Assembly (NCBI GenBank): GCA_017634255.1 | Contig: JAGBNT010000066.1 | Coordinates: forward strand, 1-10,594 | DNA: 10,594 nt | Reading direction: 5' to 3' | DNA from: Lachnospiraceae bacterium | GTDB taxonomy: Bacteria > Bacillota_A > Clostridia > Lachnospirales > Lachnospiraceae | Shown here: positions 7,192 to 10,594 of the stretch, piece after piece | How positions within the stretch are numbered: position 1 is the stretch's first letter | Layout of the letters: each line of letters begins with the position of its first letter | Position numbers and translations under genes: made by a program | The notes under the pieces: model-generated | Seen by the model: the letters and a program-made list of their open reading frames with translations, nothing else | Database searches by the model: none | What the model was told of the DNA's origin: nothing

Positions 7192-7871
7192 CCGGCCTTC
7201 CACTCCTCAATACGTGCTTTAAGATAGTCTATCCATGCCTTCGTCCCGTCTCCCTTGAGTGCGCTCAAGGGAATTATCTCCATACCGGGATTGAGCTGCC
7301 CCACTCTTTCCCTGAGGGCTTCCAGGTCAAAATCGAAAACCTCTGCGGCATCCAGCTTGCTTACCAGCAGGCAGTCACTCACCTCAAACATCAGCGGGTA
7401 CTTCAAAGGCTTATCGTCTCCCTCCGGAACGCTCAAAAGCATGACCTGCAGAGCCGCTCCGATATCAAATTCCGCAGGGCACACCAGATTGCCTATATTC
7501 TCAATGAAAATAACCTCCGGCCTTTCCTCTCCGGCCTCCGCTATCAGCTTTCCCAGTCCTTCCCCTGCCATTTTGGCGTCCAGGTGACACAGTCCTCCGG
7601 TATGCAGCTGAATGACCCTTGCGCCGCTCTCAGCAATGCTTTCCGCGTCCACAGCCGAATCCACATCCGCCTCTATCACTGCGACCTTGTATTCGTCCCT
7701 TAAGCCTTCGATAGTCCTCTTTAATAGCGTAGTCTTCCCGGCCCCCGGCGAACCCATTATATTTACCAGAAAAATATTATCCCCCCGCAGTCTCTCCCGA
7801 TTTCCTTTCGCCAGCTCGTCGTTATTATTCAGGATACTCTCGCGAACCTCGAGGGTGGTGATCGTTTGCAT
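7188..7871 (-). CDS. hypB: HypB-family metal-binding GTPase, first paralogue
   Basis: This is a 227-residue SIMIBI GTPase of the HypB family, the nickel-insertion factor for hydrogenase maturation. The P-loop is GSPGAGKTT (residues 40-48), the switch block EADVDSAVDA (67-76), the metal ligands Cys95-His96 (LCHLDAK) and Cys131 (NLVCPAE), and the guanine-specificity motif SKLD (171-174). As in many Gram-positive HypB proteins, the His-rich N-terminal nickel store is absent. The start at 7871 (MQTITTLEVRESIL) has AGGGG about 9 nt upstream. The frame also stays open further upstream to 8027 inside the epimerase gene, but that extension is not part of the family. The gene follows the epimerase by 11 nt and overlaps the second hypB by a few bases, so all are probably one transcript. 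No hypA, hypC-F or hydrogenase subunit is visible. Confidence 0.92.
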   Translation of the reverse strand: MQTITTLEVRESILNNNDELAKGNRERLRGDNIFLVNIMGSPGAGKTTLLKRTIEGLRDEYKVAVIEADVDSAVDAESIAESGARVIQLHTGGLCHLDAKMAGEGLGKLIAEAGEERPEVIFIENIGNLVCPAEFDIGAALQVMLLSVPEGDDKPLKYPLMFEVSDCLLVSKLDAAEVFDFDLEALRERVGQLNPGMEIIPLSALKGDGTKAWIDYLKARIEEWKAG

Positions 7872-7882
7872 AATTCTTTCCC

Positions 7883-8545
7883 CTAAAATTTCATTTCCCG
7901 GATGTCTTTTATGGTCTCGGCATAAGGTTTTATCTTCCCGAAAAGAAGGGTGGTGCCGAGCACAAAACCCCTTACGCCCATGGGTGCAAACTTCTGAATC
8001 TTGTCCGCGCTGCAGGCCCCGTCCCAATATACCTCAAAACCCATCTCATCCTTTATCTTCAGCAATGTTTCAAACTTTTTACCCACATAGGGCAGAAACA
8101 TCTGACCTGCATTTCCGGGATTTACCGACATTACCAGAACCTTTCTGACGATTCGCAGCATTTCATGAACAGTCTCCACACTGGTGCCCGGATTTATGGC
8201 AATACCCGGAATCAGTCCGGCGTTTATGATTTTCTGAAGCGTCGTTGAAGGATGGTATTCCGCCTCCGGATGAATATATATCGTATCCCCTTCACACAAA
8301 TTATCTATAAAAAGCCCTATGGTGTTATTTGGATGCTCCACCATAAGATGCACATCCAACGGTTTATCGGTTGCCGCCCTTATAAAACGCATATCGTTTA
8401 AGGACATGGCAAAATTTGGCACGTACCTTCCGTCCATGATATCACTGTGGAAGGAATCAATGCCCCCTTTGTCCAGATTTTTAACCTCATCCCTAAGGCA
8501 GCCATAGTCGGCGCACATCATAGATGCCATTAATTCAAAATTCAT
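7883..8545 (-). CDS. Ribulose-phosphate 3-epimerase family protein (RPE/AlsE-like)
   Basis: This 220-residue TIM-barrel protein is predicted to epimerise a ketose phosphate at C3, such as ribulose-5-phosphate to xylulose-5-phosphate. The metal and catalytic residues of the family are in place: His33 and Asp35 in FHSDIMDG, His66 in DVHLMVEHP, and Asp175 in WDGACS. The loop SVNPGNAGQMF (140-150) corresponds to the phosphate-proximal V(N/D)PGFGGQ loop. Departures from housekeeping RPE (CADYG, WDGAC in place of VDGG, NAGQ in place of FGGQ) make it look like a specialised paralogue, perhaps nearer allulose-6-phosphate epimerase. The start has GAGGG 8 nt upstream. It lies 10 nt after the cytidylyltransferase and 11 nt before hypB. 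In this setting it probably supplies the sugar skeleton for a CDP-alditol. The exact substrate is not readable. Confidence 0.85.
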   Translation of the reverse strand: MNFELMASMMCADYGCLRDEVKNLDKGGIDSFHSDIMDGRYVPNFAMSLNDMRFIRAATDKPLDVHLMVEHPNNTIGLFIDNLCEGDTIYIHPEAEYHPSTTLQKIINAGLIPGIAINPGTSVETVHEMLRIVRKVLVMSVNPGNAGQMFLPYVGKKFETLLKIKDEMGFEVYWDGACSADKIQKFAPMGVRGFVLGTTLLFGKIKPYAETIKDIREMKF

Positions 8546-8555
8546 CGTTAAACCC

Positions 8556-9260
8556 TCATTTCTCCCGTGCTTTCACCGCCTCTTCAAACCGAACGAGGTC
8601 GGCCGGACTTGTAATCTTAAAATTATCCTCATCCCCCGGTATCATGGCAATATCCATTCCCGCCAGGATCGCAGGCTCAGTGGACCCGTTGATCTTTAAG
8701 ATCTCATCCGGCATAAGCCTTTCATTTGCCTCAATATATTCGAAAAGCTTAAAAAGCTCTGGAGCCTGTCCGGCATATATAGTGCTGCGGTCAAGCAGTG
8801 AAGTCACGGTTTTTCCCCCATTAGCACTCTGATACACCGTATCCTTCATAGGCAGGACCGGAAGAACTCCGTCATGCCCGTTTAAAGCGGCAATACATTC
8901 GGAGATCTGTTTATTGGTTAAACAGGGCCTTGCCGCGTCATGAACCAGAACCGCTGCAGTCTCATCCGCATATTTTATGATATCCTTCAGTCCATTATAA
9001 ATTGAAAGCTGTCTTGTCAACCCCGGCAGGGAAAAGCCCTTAAATTTATGGTGTGCATCTGTCTCCGCTACCCAGCTTTCGATGCTGTCCTGCCACAGCT
9101 CATCCGCCACGATTTGAATGGCATCGATTTCTTCATGAAGCAGAAGGGTTTCAAGAGAATAGGTAATAACAGCCTTTTTTCCAATTTCGATATATTGCTT
9201 GGGTATTGAGGATCCCAGCCTTGTTCCGGTACCTCCGGATAAAATAAGTGCGATTATCAT
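8556..9260 (-). CDS. IspD/TarI-like CTP:alditol-phosphate cytidylyltransferase
   Basis: This 234-residue nucleotidyltransferase is predicted to join CTP to a sugar-alcohol phosphate, releasing pyrophosphate. The CTP-binding loop GGTGTRLGSSIPKQY occupies residues 9-23 with the expected Arg14 and Lys21. The nucleotide-contact motif TRQLS is at 82-86, and HDAARP at 107-112 carries the metal-binding Asp. The C-terminal PGDEDNFKITSPADL block is typical of the family. GGTGTR rather than AAGxGxR points towards the TarI/Bcs group (CDP-ribitol type) rather than the isoprenoid enzyme IspD. Its neighbours, a polyol-phosphate dehydrogenase and a pentose-phosphate epimerase, agree. No clear ribosome site precedes the ATG, although MIIALILSGG fits the family N-terminus, and it starts 66 nt after the dehydrogenase. 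The substrate could be ribitol-, arabinitol-, xylitol- or hexitol-phosphate. Confidence 0.85.
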   Translation of the reverse strand: MIIALILSGGTGTRLGSSIPKQYIEIGKKAVITYSLETLLLHEEIDAIQIVADELWQDSIESWVAETDAHHKFKGFSLPGLTRQLSIYNGLKDIIKYADETAAVLVHDAARPCLTNKQISECIAALNGHDGVLPVLPMKDTVYQSANGGKTVTSLLDRSTIYAGQAPELFKLFEYIEANERLMPDEILKINGSTEPAILAGMDIAMIPGDEDNFKITSPADLVRFEEAVKAREK

Positions 9261-9326
9261 GCTCTGAAAAATTTAAATGTTTCTACCGCTCATGGCAGCC
9301 CTGTTTTTTATGCCGTGCCCTATAGT

Positions 9327-10385
9327 TTACTGCAATATCATTATTTTGCAATAATCTTCCGATTTATTCTTCATAATATTTAAGCCCTTATCCAGCTGCG
9401 ACAGTTCAAATCTATGTGTGATCAAATTCTGTGGGCTGATTTTCCCTTCGGACAGATGCTCTGTCACATAGTGCCAATCGTCGGAGGCACTTCCTGTAAA
9501 CGACGAATTCCATATTCCTGAAACTGTGAGCTGGCTTCTAAGAATCTTCCAATATGTATTTCTGTCCAAATTCATATCCGAGTGCGGATTTCCTACTAAT
9601 ATGACCCTGCCCTCCGGCCCTGCACTATCTATCCCTAGCGCCATGGTTTCGTTTCTGCCTACACACTCGAAAAAGATATCTGCACCTTCATCCCCGCTGC
9701 CCAGCCTCAAAAGCTCCGCCTTGTTCCGGCTGTCTATATACCTTGCCTCTGAAATACCCAGCTTTAGTATCTCTCTCCTTTGGAAATCCTTATTTCCAAT
9801 CACGTATAAATTTTCATACCCTGCATCCAGCAGAAACATCACCAGCAGCAGTCCTATTGTCCCCAAACCGCAAACCACAATCTTAACATCCTTCGGCAGA
9901 CTCGTATCAGGCTTTCCAAGGCCCGCACGCATGGCGTGTACTGCCACCGCCATGGGCTCCAGCATCGCCGCTGCTTCATAGGATATCCCCTCCGGTATCT
10001 CTATCAGGTTCGTTACAGGCACATTTACATATTCCGCAAAGGCGCCGTCACACCTGGAGCCTAAATAGCTGTAGTTTTTGCACATCTCATATTTTTCCTT
10101 CAGACAAGATTTTCACTTACCACAGTAAAGAAGGGGAAAGATCCCGACACGCTTGTCAAGCCACGTATTATCTGTCCCTTTTCCCAGACCCTCGACATAC
10201 CCTGAAAATTCATGTCCGGGAATTAGCGGCATTACATGGGCTCCGGTCTCAAATATCCGCGGAATATCCGAGCCACAGATTCCCGCAGCCTTCACCCTTA
10301 TCCGCACTTCATCCTCTCCCGGCTCTGGCTTAGCCACCTCCGTAAAACCTATATCTCCGATTCTATTCAAGCGCCATGCTTTCAC
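9327..10385 (-). pseudogene. GatD-like zinc-dependent sugar-alcohol-phosphate dehydrogenase, interrupted by an in-frame TGA
   Basis: Read through one TGA, a single frame of 352 residues runs from a GTG at 10385 (GGAGG 7 nt upstream at 10393-10397) to a TAA. That is the normal length of medium-chain dehydrogenases. The product would interconvert a ketose phosphate and an alditol phosphate with NAD(P). Catalytic zinc ligands are Cys37 (GICGSD) and His58-Glu59 (GHEFSG). The structural zinc site is Cys88, position 91 (the TGA), Cys94 and Cys102. The Rossmann motif GLGTIG follows. GSDIPRIF, GAH and YLGSR-DGAFAEY resemble galactitol-1-phosphate dehydrogenase GatD and not TarJ of staphylococci. As written, it yields a 90-residue N-terminal piece and possibly a C-terminal piece from Met101 at 10085, which has GAAGGA about 10 nt upstream. 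Neither would be a working enzyme alone. Read-through, selenocysteine or sequencing error are alternatives. Confidence 0.8.
10113..10115 (-). other. In-frame TGA at a structural-zinc cysteine position (codon 91)
   Basis: The codons around it read C-G-K-TGA-K-S-C, continuing to Y-E-M-C eight codons after the second plain Cys. With Cys at TGA, this is exactly the C-x2-C-x2-C-x7-C structural zinc loop. A single third-base change from TGC or TGT gives TGA. Downstream bases form only a weak 4-bp hairpin with a GTCTG loop about 7 nt after the TGA, closer and weaker than a normal bacterial SECIS. Other genes here (oppB, both hypB, the cytidylyltransferase) end in TGA, so TGA is not generally reassigned. 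Confidence 0.85.
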
Positions 10386-10441
10386 GATTTATCCTCCGGG
10401 TATACCTTACGCATCTTACTAAATTCCTGGATAATTCCACT

Positions 10442-10594
10442 TCAGTATGAATGATTTTTGTTCAATCTCTCGATCCTGCAGCTGTGCTCCTTGGTCTTCT
10501 CATCATAGTTTATGCCCACGAACAGCAGCTCCCCTTTATAGTGTTCCAAGGAATCATAATACTTCTTCTCTTTTATCTGATCCAGTGCACTTTC
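10442..10594 (-). CDS. C-terminal end of an AAA-ATPase-like / PD-(D/E)XK nuclease family protein (partial)
   Basis: The last 50 codons of a gene that enters from the right edge end in TGA. The residues include ALDQIKEKKYYDSLEHYKG and LLFVGINYDEKTKEHSCRIE. This resembles the C-terminus of the family that couples an AAA-ATPase-like domain to a PD-(D/E)XK nuclease domain (Pfam PF09820 with PF08011), which occurs in many copies in Lachnospiraceae and Bacteroidetes genomes. The cellular role of that family is unknown. The nuclease active-site residues lie outside the window. The gene ends 56 nt before the dehydrogenase start, and that gap shows only the GGAGG ribosome site and no clear promoter or terminator. 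Whether the two are co-transcribed is open. Confidence 0.6.
   Translation of the reverse strand, partial: ESALDQIKEKKYYDSLEHYKGELLFVGINYDEKTKEHSCRIERLNKNHSY

Noticed and set aside
7872..8027. N-terminal extension of the first HypB to 8027
   Set aside because: The extra residues overlap the epimerase gene and resemble no HypB N-terminus. The ATG at 7871 has a ribosome site and matches the family start.
7612..8148. 178-codon open frame on the plus strand across hypB and the epimerase gene
   Set aside because: It spans a junction of two genuine minus-strand genes and its residues are Ser/Pro-rich, typical of an antisense shadow.
8556..9260. Housekeeping IspD of the isoprenoid pathway
   Set aside because: The loop GGTGTRLG and the sugar-phosphate neighbours favour a TarI-type enzyme. 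IspD is not fully excluded by sequence alone.
10070..10115. Bacterial SECIS element after the TGA of the dehydrogenase
   Set aside because: Only a 4-bp stem with a wobble and a GTCTG loop was found, starting about 3 nt after the TGA. Known elements have a stronger stem spaced about 11 nt away. The loop GU is suggestive but not enough.
9327..10385. Frameshift in the dehydrogenase gene
   Set aside because: The two open segments are in the same frame (1059 bases in all, divisible by three) and translate continuously through the TGA, so it is a stop codon and not an indel.
1628..10594. Genome-wide reassignment of TGA
   Set aside because: oppB, both hypB genes, the cytidylyltransferase and the partial right-edge gene all end naturally in TGA.
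1..10594. CRISPR arrays, tRNA or rRNA genes, transposases, phage genes
   Set aside because: None were seen. The window is tiled by ordinary protein genes with short gaps and has no regularly spaced repeats.

Overview
The window looks like the chromosome of an anaerobic, low-to-mid GC Bacillota, most likely a Clostridia/Lachnospiraceae-type gut bacterium. This rests on strong AGGAGG-type ribosome sites, a family-5 solute-binding lipoprotein with a clostridial-style low-complexity linker, an NhaC-family antiporter, HypB without a His-rich tail, and the tail of an AAA-ATPase/PD-(D/E)XK family protein that is common in Lachnospiraceae. The assignment is by recognition; no search was run. The window is densely coding and has no stretch of 300 bases without a gene.

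Left part (1-4747, all minus strand, so transcribed right to left): mscL, then oppA, oppB, oppC and oppD of an oligopeptide ABC importer. Gaps are 1-32 nt, so this reads as one operon driven from an extended -10 promoter upstream of mscL. oppD runs off the left edge, and an oppF gene would be expected beyond it. Divergent from mscL, and sharing a roughly 175-bp AT-rich regulatory region, is an NhaC-family sodium/proton antiporter on the plus strand (4924-6432). The locus therefore groups a mechanosensitive channel, a peptide importer and a cation antiporter, which suggests solute and osmotic homeostasis.

Middle (6433-6543): the plus-strand antiporter gene and the minus-strand operon converge on a short intergenic region. 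An 82-bp near-palindrome with a nested inner hairpin (6461-6542) fills most of it. Its T-tract and A-tract lie in the opposite polarity to a normal bidirectional terminator, so it looks more like a dispersed palindromic repeat or structured RNA element.

Right part (6544-10385, minus strand): a five-gene operon in the order sugar-alcohol-phosphate dehydrogenase (GatD-like), IspD/TarI-like cytidylyltransferase, ribulose-phosphate/allulose-phosphate 3-epimerase family protein, HypB and a second HypB. The first three genes look like a pathway that epimerises a ketose phosphate, reduces it to an alditol phosphate and activates that with CTP to a CDP-alditol for a surface polymer. Two tandem nickel/zinc-type HypB GTPases in the same operon, with no other hydrogenase gene visible, are unexpected.

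The dehydrogenase carries an in-frame TGA exactly where the second cysteine of the structural zinc site (C-x2-C-x2-C-x7-C) should be, and the frame is otherwise intact from start to stop. It is either a point-nonsense pseudogene, a sequencing error, or a Cys-to-selenocysteine position; no convincing bacterial SECIS hairpin is visible. Upstream of it, at the right edge, is the C-terminal end of a PD-(D/E)XK/AAA-ATPase family protein.
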